Source of the DNA: Candidatus Pseudobacter hemicellulosilyticus | GTDB lineage: Bacteria; Bacteroidota; Bacteroidia; Chitinophagales; Chitinophagaceae | DNA length: 64,000 nucleotides | Direction: 5' to 3' | Assembly (NCBI GenBank): GCA_029202545.1 | Contig: CP119311.1 | Coordinates: forward strand, 1,426,001-1,490,000 | Shown: positions 41,320-51,274 of the stretch, piece after piece | How the letters are laid out: every line of letters starts with the position of its first letter | How positions within the stretch are numbered: position 1 is the first letter of the stretch | Notes under the pieces: generated by a model | Told to the model about the DNA's origin: nothing | Seen by the model: the letters and a program-made list of their open reading frames with translations, nothing else | Database searches by the model: none | Program-made: the position numbers and the translations under genes

Positions 41320-42765
41320 ATGACAAACAAAAAAATACGTATGCAATTATTGACAAAATGCCTGGCCATTGGCGGACTGGCCCTGCTGCAGCTTACTGCT
41401 GTAGCACAGCGCCCAAGAGTATCAGGACCGCTGGCAGAACTGGTAGATCAGAAAGACTCCGTGCTGCTGCAGCAGAAACTACAGCAGCTGGAAAACAGCA
41501 AAGAAGAAAAAGACCTGCTGTTATTGTCCAGCTATTATCGGTACACCATGAATGGACCTAAAGTGGAGGCATTGGAAAAGATGGCGGAAAAGCGCTTTCC
41601 CAACGGTGAGGCTGCATTTGGAAATGCATTAGGCGTTATCTATGACGAACAGAACGGGCCGGCCAACGAAAAGAACTATGCGGCTTTTTTCAAAAGGTTT
41701 GGGAACATCCAGGCCTTGAAAGGACACCGGTTCTTCGACTTTGCCAAATATTATGTGGCCAATTCTTTTGTGAATGAAGACACTGCCAAAGTGCGGCAAT
41801 GGATAGAGAAGATCACCGATACCGTATACCGCACCAGGGCGTACTCCTATGGTTGCCGGGAACTGATGGGGGTTGGCAAATACCCTGCCGCGGAAACCCT
41901 GATCAGGAGATCAGTGACGGATATGGAACGCAGGGGCCAGGATACTGCGCGGGAATATTTTGACTATGTAAAAGCCCTGGCCAATGTACTGCTGAAGAAT
42001 AAAAAATACCAGGAAGGATACGGCTATGCCGCTATGGCCCTGGAGCATGGCAACAGTGCAGACAAGGAACTGAGAGAGATCTTCCTGAATTTACAGGTAG
42101 GGACTAAGCTGTACAAAGCTGCATTACCGGGCATGGCAGCCAGTGTGGCCGGCGGCGCTGCTTCTACCCTGGTCCGGGAGGAATTGAAAAACGCGTACCT
42201 GGCGGTATATGGCGGGGAGTCAGGGTTCACTGCTTTTGCAGATTCGCTGAAAGCCATTTCAAAAAATACCCTGCGCCAGGAAATGAAGGCCCAGACTGGC
42301 TCTGATATGGCGTATGATTTTGTCCTGAAGGACCTGAATGGCAAAACGGTTTCGCTGGCGGACTATAAAGGAAAAGTAGTGATACTGGATTTCTGGGCTA
42401 CCTGGTGTGCGCCCTGTAAAGCCTCTTTCCCGGATATGCAGCGGTCCGTTAACAAATACAGTAAGGACAAGGATGTGGCTTTTTTCTTCGTTCATACCTT
42501 TGAAAAGAATGAGAACCCTGTAAAGGACGCGGCAGATTTTATCAAGGATAAGCAATATACTTTCCAGGTGCTGATGGACCTGAAGGATGAGGCTACCAAA
42601 TCCAATAAGGTAGCTGCAGGATTTAATATCAAAGGCATTCCCACCAAGATCATTATTGACCGGCAGGGGCTGGTGCGGTTCAGGCAGGTAGGTTTCAGCA
42701 AAAAGGACGAAGCCTTCCAGGAGGAAATGGATTATATGATTGAAACAGCGAAATCAGATTCCTGA
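41320..42765 (+). CDS. TlpA-like thiol-disulfide oxidoreductase, exported
   Basis: Protein of 481 residues. ATG at 41320 is used; 41341 (MQLLTKCLAIGG) is also possible and starts the signal peptide exactly. After a helical, TPR-like middle region (about 40-320) comes a thioredoxin/AhpC-TSA domain (about 335-475) with the active site WATWCAPCKASFP and the cis-Pro GIPTKIIID. Such proteins reduce or rearrange disulfides in the periplasm. It is the last gene of SusCD locus 2, which has no glycosidase, so the imported ligand may be a peptide or thiol-containing compound; that is speculative. Confidence 0.88.
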   Translation: MTNKKIRMQLLTKCLAIGGLALLQLTAVAQRPRVSGPLAELVDQKDSVLLQQKLQQLENSKEEKDLLLLSSYYRYTMNGPKVEALEKMAEKRFPNGEAAFGNALGVIYDEQNGPANEKNYAAFFKRFGNIQALKGHRFFDFAKYYVANSFVNEDTAKVRQWIEKITDTVYRTRAYSYGCRELMGVGKYPAAETLIRRSVTDMERRGQDTAREYFDYVKALANVLLKNKKYQEGYGYAAMALEHGNSADKELREIFLNLQVGTKLYKAALPGMAASVAGGAASTLVREELKNAYLAVYGGESGFTAFADSLKAISKNTLRQEMKAQTGSDMAYDFVLKDLNGKTVSLADYKGKVVILDFWATWCAPCKASFPDMQRSVNKYSKDKDVAFFFVHTFEKNENPVKDAADFIKDKQYTFQVLMDLKDEATKSNKVAAGFNIKGIPTKIIIDRQGLVRFRQVGFSKKDEAFQEEMDYMIETAKSDS

Positions 42766-42879
42766 GCTGTCCGGTGATTGCAGGAGGCCAGGTAAAAAAG
42801 CAGCGGGCAATTAGCCACATGGCCGGCTGACATTTTCCCCGCAGCTTCCTGGCAGATTTTGTATACCATATGCTGATAA

Positions 42880-42914
42880 AAAACAGCTGGTCGTAAAGAC
42901 CGGCTGTTTTTTTA
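42880..42914 (+). terminator. Intrinsic terminator of SusCD locus 2
   Basis: AACAGCTGGTC and GACCGGCTGTT form an 11-bp stem (one G-T pair) with loop GTAAA, followed by a long T run. Confidence 0.88.
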
Positions 42915-42998
42915 TTTGGGAAGATAGGCCGCAGTCCATTAAATGGCCACCGGATATCAGGGCATGGCTATTGTATGGACCGATGGAATAAAAAAACA

Positions 42999-45900
42999 CT
43001 ATTTTGATTTATCCGGGAAGGCCGGGATAGCCGGTACACCTTTGGGGCCAGGTTGCTGCAGCTGTTTCAGCAGTTCTTCAATAGCCCGGGTCAGCTGCTG
43101 ATCATTGCCTATCCATTCCTGGTGCGGGTCATTCACCACTTCAATATCCGGGGTCACGCCTTCGCCTTCAATGATGAAGCGGGAGCCATCGGCTGCAAAA
43201 TGGGCAAACTCGGGTTTGCGCATATCGCCTCCATCAATAAAGGGCAGGCTGCCACGAATACCTACCACGCCACCCCAGGTACGTTGTCCCAGCAGTGGTC
43301 CTATTTTATGGAATTTGAACTGATAGGGGAAGAGGTCCCCGTCAGAAGCGGAGTACTGGTCAATCAGGCAGAGCTTGGGGCCTATCTGTGCATCCGGTTT
43401 AACGGAAGATATTTTGCCGTTCCGCATCATTGTACCCAGGCCTACTTCCCGGCGCAGGCGCTCAATGATCATGGGTGAAACATTACCACCACCATTGCCA
43501 CGGTCGTCAATGATGAGGGCTTGTTTGTCCAGCTGCGGATAGAAGTAGCGGGCAAACTGGTTGAGTCCGTCAGGACCCATGTCCGGTATATGCAGGTAAC
43601 CGATCCTGCCACCGGAGGCCTGGGTCACTTTCCGGATATTCTGCTGTACCCATTCATGGTAGTACAGACCGGATTCATCGGCAATGGGCTTCACAATATA
43701 TTTTTTAGCGCCACTGGCCGAGGCTGTGCTGTTGGCGGTCAGCTCAACCAGCTGATCGGCTTTGCCTACCAGCAGTTCATAGATATTGGATACAGTTTTA
43801 AGATCGGTGCCATTGAGGGCGATGATGAAGTCGCCTTTTTTCACCTGGATACCGGGCTGGCGCAGGGGAGATACCAGTGTTTTGTCCCAGCTCTGACCGG
43901 ACAGGATGGAGTCCACGCGGTAATAACCGCTTTTGTCACGGGAGAAGATGGCGCCCAGCATACCGGTTTTTATCTGGTCCACGGCGGGGCGGTCACCACT
44001 ATTGACATAGGCATGGCCTACGTTCAGCTCACCGATCATTTCACCAATGATATAGGTGAGGTCATTGCGGTGATTGACATAAGGGAGCAGAACGGCGTAC
44101 CTGTCGTGCATAGCTTTCCAGTTCACGCCGTGCATATTGGGATCGTAAAAATAATCGCGCATCTGCCGCCAGCTTTCATCAAAGATCTGCTGCCATTCTG
44201 CGTGCAGGTCGGCATTGATCTTCAGGCCATCGAGGCTGATCCTGTTCTTCGGGTCAATTTTGCTGCCGGCGTTTTCAATAAAATAATCGCTGCCTTTGCG
44301 GATCAGGATCTTTTTGCGGTTGGGACTGAAATCATAGGAGAAGAAGTTGCCGGATTCGGTTTCCTTTTTCTCTTTCAGGTCAAAGTACTTGAAGGAGCCG
44401 GGGCTGCCCATAGCGGTGGCTGCATAATACAGGCCGTCTTCTGTAGCTACCAGGTTGTAATAGTTGCCGGGAGAAACGGGCAGGCTTTCAATCCGGTCTG
44501 CGAGGCCGGTCTCATCCACCACTATGCTTACTTTATTACCGGCAGGCGCCGGTGTGGCGGCTGGCGTATTCTTATTGGCGGTTTTGGGCGTTGCGCTGGA
44601 ATCCGACTGGATGCTGACCTCGTCATTCTCATACTGGAAGGGCGAGCGGGTGGCGGCGGCCAGCCGGACCAGGTAGGGCTTGCTCATATCCACATAAGCA
44701 TGGTTCCATTCGGTATAACTGTAAATGGGGTTGAAGTCGCGTTCAGAAACAAAATACAGGAATTTGCCATCCGGGCTGAAGCTGGGGCGGCCGCTGTCAT
44801 ACCAGGAATCAGTAACGGTGATCCGCTGTTTGGTTTCAATATTGAACAGCTTGACGGTGCTGAACTCGCGGGCATTGCCGGGTTGTGTATAAGCGATCCA
44901 TTTGCTGTCGGGCCCCCAGGTATAATCATTGTACTCGCGGCTGTCAGAATGGGTCACCAGTGTCCTGGCGCCGGATTCAACATTGATATAATACAGATCC
45001 TGTGCGCGATCCGCCAGGAGGATCCATTTACTGTCCGGGCTCCAGCCAGGGGAAAACTTATAGCTGCCGCCGCCTTTGGTGAGCTGCCGGGCAGGAGTGG
45101 CGCCGTCCTGCTGCTGTATATATAACTCATCTTCTCCGCTACGGTCGCTGATATAGCTGATCCATTTTCCGTCGGGGCTCCAGGCTACACTGCGGTCATG
45201 GGCATTGCTGCTGCTGGTGAGGTTGCGGGTAACGCCGCTTTTTTCCGGAACGGTAAATACATCGCCACGGGCGCTGAATACGGCGCGTTTGCCATCGGGC
45301 GCAATGGCAAAATCATTGATGAATTTGCTGGCGTCCACCTGTTTGGTCCTGCCGGAGAGCAGGTCTTCTGAAAACTGGATGGTCAGCTTTTCGGTATTGC
45401 CGCTGGCCAGGTTATAGAGATAGATATACCCACCATTTTCAAAAGCGATGGCATCATTCCCGAGGGAAGGGAATTTGCAATCGTATTCGGTGAAGCTGGT
45501 GACCTTGCGCGTCTGTCTGGTCTGTGTATCGTATTCAAACAGGTTCATGGTCCGGTCCCTGTCACTGAGGAAATAGACCTTTTGCTGGTAATACATGGGG
45601 AAGATATCCTGGGCCGGATTATTGGTGATATTTTCCGATGCACCGGATTTTACGTCATAGATCCAGATATCATCGGCCATACCACCTTTATAGTGCTTCC
45701 AGGTCCTGAACTCCCTGAACACGCGGTTCATGGCCAGTTTGGAGCCATCTGCATTGTAGCTGCACCAGCTGGCTACGGAAAAGGGCATGGTCTCGGGGAG
45801 ATCACCACTGACAGGCGCTTTGAACAGCTGCCCTTTGAAAGCATTGAAAGAAGAACTGCGGCCGCGGAAGATGATCTGCTTATCGTCATTGGTCCAGCCC

Positions 45901-46265
45901 ATCACCACGTTATTGGGACCCATGCGATCTGCCACATCAGTCCGGTTGATAGCGGCGGTATAGGTAATGCGTTTGGGAACTCCGCCAGTGGCCGGCATCA
46001 GGAATACTTCGGTATTGCCATCGTATTGTGCGGTGAAGGCAATCTGTTTGCCATCATGGCTGAAGCGGGGAAAGGTTTCATAACCAGGATGGCTGGTGAG
46101 CTTGCGGGCGGTGCCGCCGCTCCGGGCTACGCTGTACAGGTCGCCGGCATAGGAAAAGACCACCTGGTTGCCGTGAACGGCAGGGAACCGGAGCAGTCTT
46201 GCTTCCTGGGTCATAGCAGACAGGACAGGAAAAGCAGTAAGCAATAAACAGAAAAATTTCCTCAT
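42999..46265 (-). CDS. Tricorn-type S41 protease with beta-propeller domains
   Basis: Exported protease of 1,088 residues, signal peptide MRKFFCLLLTAFPVLSA. The first 520 residues hold PD40/WD40-like propeller repeats (SHDGKQIAFTAQYDG, SPDGKWISYISDRSGED and similar). A second beta region precedes a core domain with VNWKAMHDRYAVLLPYV (about 710), a PDZ domain (about 780-840), and the S41 catalytic domain with DDRGNGGGN and the nucleophile in QYSASDGDLFPY. The layout matches tricorn, which degrades peptides to small products. It is probably a periplasmic or outer-membrane-associated peptidase. The gene stands alone on the minus strand. Confidence 0.93.
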   Translation of the reverse strand: MRKFFCLLLTAFPVLSAMTQEARLLRFPAVHGNQVVFSYAGDLYSVARSGGTARKLTSHPGYETFPRFSHDGKQIAFTAQYDGNTEVFLMPATGGVPKRITYTAAINRTDVADRMGPNNVVMGWTNDDKQIIFRGRSSSFNAFKGQLFKAPVSGDLPETMPFSVASWCSYNADGSKLAMNRVFREFRTWKHYKGGMADDIWIYDVKSGASENITNNPAQDIFPMYYQQKVYFLSDRDRTMNLFEYDTQTRQTRKVTSFTEYDCKFPSLGNDAIAFENGGYIYLYNLASGNTEKLTIQFSEDLLSGRTKQVDASKFINDFAIAPDGKRAVFSARGDVFTVPEKSGVTRNLTSSSNAHDRSVAWSPDGKWISYISDRSGEDELYIQQQDGATPARQLTKGGGSYKFSPGWSPDSKWILLADRAQDLYYINVESGARTLVTHSDSREYNDYTWGPDSKWIAYTQPGNAREFSTVKLFNIETKQRITVTDSWYDSGRPSFSPDGKFLYFVSERDFNPIYSYTEWNHAYVDMSKPYLVRLAAATRSPFQYENDEVSIQSDSSATPKTANKNTPAATPAPAGNKVSIVVDETGLADRIESLPVSPGNYYNLVATEDGLYYAATAMGSPGSFKYFDLKEKKETESGNFFSYDFSPNRKKILIRKGSDYFIENAGSKIDPKNRISLDGLKINADLHAEWQQIFDESWRQMRDYFYDPNMHGVNWKAMHDRYAVLLPYVNHRNDLTYIIGEMIGELNVGHAYVNSGDRPAVDQIKTGMLGAIFSRDKSGYYRVDSILSGQSWDKTLVSPLRQPGIQVKKGDFIIALNGTDLKTVSNIYELLVGKADQLVELTANSTASASGAKKYIVKPIADESGLYYHEWVQQNIRKVTQASGGRIGYLHIPDMGPDGLNQFARYFYPQLDKQALIIDDRGNGGGNVSPMIIERLRREVGLGTMMRNGKISSVKPDAQIGPKLCLIDQYSASDGDLFPYQFKFHKIGPLLGQRTWGGVVGIRGSLPFIDGGDMRKPEFAHFAADGSRFIIEGEGVTPDIEVVNDPHQEWIGNDQQLTRAIEELLKQLQQPGPKGVPAIPAFPDKSK

Positions 46266-46476
46266 GGGTGAACGTTTATTGGTGTGTTTTAAAATAGAAA
46301 GTACAAAAAAAATGTCAGGCCCGAAGGATCAGGCCGCTGTTGCCGGCAAGCGGGGTAAAGCCGGTACTGCGAAAATACTAAGGCTGGCGCAAGGAAAAAG
46401 CGCTGTCGGCTAAAAGGGCAATACCCTACACGGGTGGTCGGGGGAGCAGGCGACTGGCAGCGGGGCTTGGGGTGGT

Positions 46477-46914
46477 TTAGGACCGGTTGGGACTGAAATG
46501 GCGTGAGAGTATCCTGGCCAGCATTTCATCGGTGAAGGGCTTGGATTCATAGCTGGCAATTTCGGGTGTTTGCTGGGCGCGGCTATTATCGTCCGGGTTC
46601 AGGGAGGTGGTCAGCATGATCATGATGCTGTCAATGGGGCTGGTACGGGGCAGTTCACGGTATTTTTCCAGGAATTCCCAGCCATCCATAGCGGGCATAT
46701 TGATATCCAGGAGGATCAGTTCCGGCAGCCGGTTGGGATCTGGGCTGGTGGCGCCAAATTCCCTGCAGCCGCAAAGGTATTGCAGGGCGGACTGACCGCC
46801 CTGTACCACTTCTACCTGTTGAGCGCAGCGGGCGCGGGTGATGATACGATTGTTCAGGTAGTTGGTAGGTTCATCATCATCAATCAGGAGGATACAGCGT
46901 AAAGGTTGATCCAT
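46477..46914 (-). CDS. Single-domain response regulator
   Basis: Receiver-only protein of 145 residues: acidic cluster LLIDDDEPTN, phospho-acceptor Asp in ELILLDINMPAMDGWE, conserved Thr/Ser in IIMLTTSLNP and Lys in SYESKPFTDEM. No output domain. It lies 6 bp downstream of the PAS kinase and is its probable substrate, passing phosphate on or acting by protein contact. Confidence 0.93.
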   Translation of the reverse strand: MDQPLRCILLIDDDEPTNYLNNRIITRARCAQQVEVVQGGQSALQYLCGCREFGATSPDPNRLPELILLDINMPAMDGWEFLEKYRELPRTSPIDSIMIMLTTSLNPDDNSRAQQTPEIASYESKPFTDEMLARILSRHFSPNRS

Positions 46915-46920
46915 GCCTTA

Positions 46921-48834
46921 TCAGAATGCGTGGATGGTAAAATAAAAAGTGCTGCCCTCACCGGGCCTGGATTCTACCCAGATCCTGCCGCCATGCAGTT
47001 CAACGATCTTCTTGCAGTGGGAGAGGCCGATGCCGGAGCCTTCGTATTCCGTCCGGGTATGCAGCCGCTGGAAAATGACAAAGATCCGGTCCTTGTGTTT
47101 AGCTTCAATGCCGATCCCATTGTCCTGCACGGCAAACTCCCAGTACTCATCCTTCTTATGCGCGCGGATATGTATCTGCGGCGGGCTGTTCTTGTTACGG
47201 AATTTGACCGAGTTGCTGATCAGGTTCTGGAAAAGCTGCTTCAGTTCGGTGGCATAGCCATTGATCACGGGCAGCTCGGTACTGGTGATGACGGCTTCCT
47301 GCTCTTTGATGGAGTTGTCCAGGTCTGCCATTACCTCGGACAGGATAGTCTGGCAGTTTACTATCTGCAGGGAGGTCTTACGGCCAATGCGGCTGTATTC
47401 CAGCAGGTCGTTAATGAGGGTGCGCATCCGGTCGGAAGCCTGGATAATATAATCAATGAACTGGTCTGCTTCCCCGTCCAGCCTGCCGTAACATTTTTCC
47501 CGCAGCAGTTCTACAAAGCTGGAGGTGGTACGCAGGGGTTCCTGCAGGTCATGGGAGGCTACATAGGCAAACTGGGCCAGCTCTTTATTTTTCACTTCCA
47601 GCTCCATGGTCCTCTGCTGAACTTTCTTTTCAAGGTTGATATTGGCTTCGCGGATCTCGTTCTCCAGTCTTTTTTTCTCGGAGATATCCCGGATGGCGGA
47701 GCTGACCAGCATGCCTTCTTCTGTTTCCAGTGGGCTCAGGCTGATCTCCAGCGGGAACTCTTCTCCGTTCTTTCTTTTGCCAAACAGCTCCAGGCCGCTA
47801 CCCATCTGTCTTACCTTGGGTCTTCCGAAATAATTGGTTCGGTGATCCTGGTGGCTGCCCTGGTATCTTTCGGGCATCAGCATCTCTATCCTTTTACCTA
47901 TGATCTCCGAGCGGTGATAGCCGAATAGTTTTTCGGTCTGGACATTCACCAGCTGGATCACGCCTTTATCGTTTACAATGATGATAGCGTCAGGGGCAGC
48001 TTCCAGCAGGTTGCGGAATTTTTCTTCGGCTTTTTTGCGGTTGGTGATATCGCGGATGGCGGCGGAGACCAGGCGGCCTTCGTCGGTCTCCAGCGGACTG
48101 AGACTGATCTCTACCGGGAACTCCTGCCCGCTGCTTTTTTTACCGAACAGCTCAAAGCCTTCTCCCATCTGCCGTACTTTGGGGCTGGTAAAAAAATGAT
48201 AGCGGTGGCCATAATGGGCTTTTTCATAGCGGTCAGGCATCAGCAGTTCTACTGTTTTCCCGATAAGATCTTCCCGGCTATACCCAAACATGCTTTCCGT
48301 TTGAGCGTTGACCAGCTGGATCACCCCGGTTTCATCCACAATTACCATGGCGTCAGGAGCGGACTCCAGCAGGCTCCGGAACTTATCTTCCAGCTTTTCC
48401 AGTTTCTGTGCGTGTGATTGCAGTTCATCTTCCGCCAGCTTGCGGTCTGTATAATCGCGGCAGATCTTTACAAAGCCGATCACGTTACGGTGGTCGTCAT
48501 GGAGAGCTGTGATCTCAATATTACCCCAGAAGCGGGAGCCATCTTTGCGGATATGCCAGCCTTCATGCCTGGACTTACCCCCCTGCCGCGCTTCTTCCAG
48601 TGCGGTAATGGGTACCTCTTTCTCCAGGTCCTCGCTGGTATACATACCCCGGAAATGGGCGCCAATGATCTCATTGGACTGGTAGCCTGTGATCCTTGCT
48701 GCTCCCGCATTCCAGCTTTGAATATGGCCGGTGGGATCAAGCAGTACGATGGCGTAATCTGTTACCTCGTTAACAACCCTGGTAAAGTTGTATGCCTGTG
48801 CATCGAAGGTAACAGCGCCTTGCATTGAAGCCAT
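46921..48834 (-). CDS. PAS-domain sensor histidine kinase with duplicated PAS modules
   Basis: Cytosolic kinase of 637 residues with no membrane helices. PAS1 occupies about 15-130, PAS2 about 152-270 and PAS3 about 272-390. HisKA follows with His428 in ASHDLQEPLRT, then HATPase (N-box FQNLISNSVKFRNK, G box GSGIGLSHCKKIVELHGG) to residue 637. PAS2 and PAS3 are near duplicates (both carry PKVRQMG, ELFGK, EISLSPLET at matching places with a 120-residue period). The DLQEPLR box is shared with phytochrome-like kinases. The receiver gene downstream is the likely partner. Confidence 0.94.
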   Translation of the reverse strand: MASMQGAVTFDAQAYNFTRVVNEVTDYAIVLLDPTGHIQSWNAGAARITGYQSNEIIGAHFRGMYTSEDLEKEVPITALEEARQGGKSRHEGWHIRKDGSRFWGNIEITALHDDHRNVIGFVKICRDYTDRKLAEDELQSHAQKLEKLEDKFRSLLESAPDAMVIVDETGVIQLVNAQTESMFGYSREDLIGKTVELLMPDRYEKAHYGHRYHFFTSPKVRQMGEGFELFGKKSSGQEFPVEISLSPLETDEGRLVSAAIRDITNRKKAEEKFRNLLEAAPDAIIIVNDKGVIQLVNVQTEKLFGYHRSEIIGKRIEMLMPERYQGSHQDHRTNYFGRPKVRQMGSGLELFGKRKNGEEFPLEISLSPLETEEGMLVSSAIRDISEKKRLENEIREANINLEKKVQQRTMELEVKNKELAQFAYVASHDLQEPLRTTSSFVELLREKCYGRLDGEADQFIDYIIQASDRMRTLINDLLEYSRIGRKTSLQIVNCQTILSEVMADLDNSIKEQEAVITSTELPVINGYATELKQLFQNLISNSVKFRNKNSPPQIHIRAHKKDEYWEFAVQDNGIGIEAKHKDRIFVIFQRLHTRTEYEGSGIGLSHCKKIVELHGGRIWVESRPGEGSTFYFTIHAF

Positions 48835-48934
48835 AGGATAATTTTTCTGTATTAGGTAGTTGGTTAGGCTGTACTGTTTAACGGTAGATAACGGAACTGT
48901 ATATCTAAATTAAAGGATTTGAAAGTTTTAGCAA

Positions 48935-48964
48935 TAAAAAAGCCTCCGCCCAAAGGCGAAGGCT
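48935..48964 (-). terminator. Intrinsic terminator of the 131-aa secreted protein gene
   Basis: A 10-bp stem (AGCCTTCGCC with GGCGGAGGCT on the minus strand, one G-T pair) with loop TTTG is followed by TTTTTTATT on the minus strand. Confidence 0.88.
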
Positions 48965-48995
48965 GATAATTTGGAGCAAAGTTGCAGGACTGCAG

Positions 48996-49391
48996 TTACA
49001 GTACCGTTACATTGCGATTCACCACCATCACGGTATTCAGCTGTACTTCACGGGTGATCTTTTCTTTCCCATTGGCTACTGTTATCAGGTATTTGCCATC
49101 ATCGGCATGGTCAAAATGATAACGGCAGGAATAAGTGGTTGCACTTACTGTAGTGTCCATAGCAGTGCCCAGGTGGGAATGACGGATCCAGATGTTCAGC
49201 TTTTTCCGGTTGGGATTATCGATCTTAAGAATAAAAGCAGTGTTGGTGTCAGCAGTGTCGGCGGTGAGTTCCATGCTGAAAGATGCCGGCTCAACAACCG
49301 TGCGTCTTACATGCAGGTTGCTGGCTAATTGGTCCTGTGCAAATGTGTGTAAAGAACAAAATAGAGTGGCTAACAGGATAAGACGTTTCAT
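48996..49391 (-). CDS. Hypothetical secreted protein, 131 aa
   Basis: Small exported protein with signal peptide MKRLILLATLFCSLHTFA. The rest looks like one Ig-like beta-sandwich (FSMELTADTADTNTAFILK, YHFDHADDGKYLITVANG). No family recognised. It is monocistronic, ending at its own terminator. A structural or envelope role is a guess. Confidence 0.72.
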   Translation of the reverse strand: MKRLILLATLFCSLHTFAQDQLASNLHVRRTVVEPASFSMELTADTADTNTAFILKIDNPNRKKLNIWIRHSHLGTAMDTTVSATTYSCRYHFDHADDGKYLITVANGKEKITREVQLNTVMVVNRNVTVL

Positions 49392-49541
49392 GCCTGATGA
49401 TTTTCGGTTATTTGATGCCGCAAATATCGATAGTCTGTATTAACCAGGTGTTACCAGAATGAGAACTTAAGTTTATGGATAGATAGTAACGGATATGAAT
49501 GGGGTAATGGATTACCGGATGACCGGTCAGAAAAAGCCCTA

Positions 49542-49575
49542 TAAAATAAAAGAGCCGGTAAGATCCGGCTCTTTT
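49542..49575 (-). terminator. Intrinsic terminator of the DUF892 gene
   Basis: AGAGCCGG (49551-49558) pairs with CCGGCTCT (49565-49572); the minus strand continues TTTTATTTTAT. Confidence 0.85.
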
Positions 49576-49605
49576 ACGTTGCTGCTGAATAGGTATAACC
49601 GCAGT

Positions 49606-50190
49606 TTATTCTTCTTCCATGTCTTCATCCTCCTGTTCGGCCTGCCAGTTGATATCATTTTCAGCGATGGTGGTGAGGTTGATATCGGTTTCCTTTTCTT
49701 CTTCCAGTGTCTGGCTGAGCAGATCAGCTACTTTGTTATTGCCCATGGTGGTGGCCAGTTGTACCAGGCCGCCATAAGTGGCAATTTCATAGTGTTCTAT
49801 TTTCTGGGCGGCCATGATGATACCCACGTCGCGGGTCATGGAGCCTTTTTCTGTTTCTTCCACAATACTTTCGCCCTCTTTTACCAGGCCTTCCATGGCG
49901 TCACATTTCTTGCCCTGCGCTCTTTTGCCCAATGCTTCAAATACCTGTTCCAGGCGGCTTACATGCTCTCCGGTCTGCGTAGTATGTTCTTCAATGGCGC
50001 TTTTCAGCTCGGCGGTAGTGGCTGCCCGCTGCATTTTAGGCAGTGCTTTCAGCAGGTGTTTCTCGGCCCAGTAGATATCTTTCAGGGCGTCCATAAAGTA
50101 TTTTTCCAATTGGGTATTTCCCTTGCCCGCGCCGGCAGTCATACCGGATCTCTTTTGCTGTGTGCGGGATTTGCTTTTTGCTGCTGGCAT
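49606..50190 (-). CDS. DUF892 ferritin-like protein (YciE/YciF family)
   Basis: Four-helix ferritin-like protein of 194 residues. Metal-site glutamates and histidines sit in the expected helices: DIYWAEKHLLKALP, EEHTTQTGEHVSRLEQVFE, IMAAQKIEHYEIATYGGLV and LEEEKETDINLT. The N-terminus is basic and low-complexity (AAKSKSRTQQKR) and the C-terminus acidic (EQEDEDMEEE). YciF-type proteins are stress-induced; biochemical role not settled. Confidence 0.9.
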   Translation of the reverse strand: MPAAKSKSRTQQKRSGMTAGAGKGNTQLEKYFMDALKDIYWAEKHLLKALPKMQRAATTAELKSAIEEHTTQTGEHVSRLEQVFEALGKRAQGKKCDAMEGLVKEGESIVEETEKGSMTRDVGIIMAAQKIEHYEIATYGGLVQLATTMGNNKVADLLSQTLEEEKETDINLTTIAENDINWQAEQEDEDMEEE

Positions 50191-50419
50191 AATTCAATAT
50201 TTTTTATGGTTAAGATCGTTTCCTCCATCTGGGCAAAGCCTGTGCCAGCGGGTATTACAGGCCACGCAAAGCGGCGCCGGACCATACCTAGTGTATGGTT
50301 CGAGGTGATCTTTCCACAAAGCCGGTAACAATTGTTGTATAGTTTTCATGGTGCTGCATGGAGGTCCTGTTACCTGTAAGAAGGCTTACCGCGGTTGGAT
50401 GGCTTAAGCTGGCGATAGC

Positions 50420-51109
50420 TTACGATTGCAGTTTCCGCAGGTAATCTGTAATGTATTTTTCCTTGTCCCTGCTTTTGTATTGCACAATGAAGCGGGGATG
50501 TTCCAGCGGTATGAGCCGGCCAAAATATTTTTTGCGCTCGTTAAGGGCTGACAGGTACTGGTAGTTTTTACCGGTACCCAGGCAGAAGCAGGTATCAGTG
50601 GCGCAACCCATATCCAGCTGCAGCCGGATATTCCATTCAATAAATTCCTGTAAGGATTCCTGCAGGGGTTTGCTATCGTAGTAATTGTAATTCTTCTCTT
50701 TTCCTTTTTCGTCCTTGATCACCAGTCCGAGCGGGCAAACGGAATGGATATAATATTGAGCATAGAATTCCCGGATGCCTCCAAAGGCGGTGATCATCTC
50801 GTACACAAACACGGAGGAAGGTTCATGCAGCAGTTTGCCTTCATAGGGCAGGCCGCATAGGCTGGTGAGCCGCTTTGGATCAGTAAAGGGGACACCCGTT
50901 GCGCCAGCGCCCAATCTGCCAGGGTTTATCCCCAGGATCAGGCGCCGCTGTTGGTTATCATGATAATATTTATTGTAGAAAGCAGCCGCTGTCTGGTAAA
51001 CCTGCGGGTCCATAAAAGGGTTCATCATCCGGATGCCGCCGGGTAAGGAGCCGGTGAAATGCAGTGTTTTGTTGAAATGATTGACCCTGTCTGCAAAAGT
51101 TGATTTCAT
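50420..51109 (-). CDS. SMUG2-like uracil-DNA glycosylase (DUF4918)
   Basis: Protein of 229 residues with the uracil-DNA glycosylase fold pattern: motif 1 LILGINPGRLGAGATGVPF (about 58-76) and motif 2 LEHPRFIVQYK (about 204-214). The family removes uracil or damaged pyrimidines from DNA in base-excision repair. In motif 1 an Asn follows GI, as in SMUG types. No repair genes are adjacent. It starts divergently from the 68-aa gene at 51275. Confidence 0.8.
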   Translation of the reverse strand: MKSTFADRVNHFNKTLHFTGSLPGGIRMMNPFMDPQVYQTAAAFYNKYYHDNQQRRLILGINPGRLGAGATGVPFTDPKRLTSLCGLPYEGKLLHEPSSVFVYEMITAFGGIREFYAQYYIHSVCPLGLVIKDEKGKEKNYNYYDSKPLQESLQEFIEWNIRLQLDMGCATDTCFCLGTGKNYQYLSALNERKKYFGRLIPLEHPRFIVQYKSRDKEKYITDYLRKLQS

Positions 51110-51274
51110 GACAGCTTTGCTTTGCCCCCTAAGTTAGGGCTTTCCGCCTTACAGGACCCTGCATGGGCAAAGGCTTGCAGCCATTAGCTGGGACGAGGAA
51201 GATTTTACCCAAATTCAGGTTGCAGGAGACGGGCATATACCTTGTAGTATACCCGGTAACTAAAAGACATTGTT

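Noticed and set aside
43521..45125. 534-codon open frame on the plus strand
   Set aside because: Opposite the tricorn-type protease; shadow frame without domain motifs.
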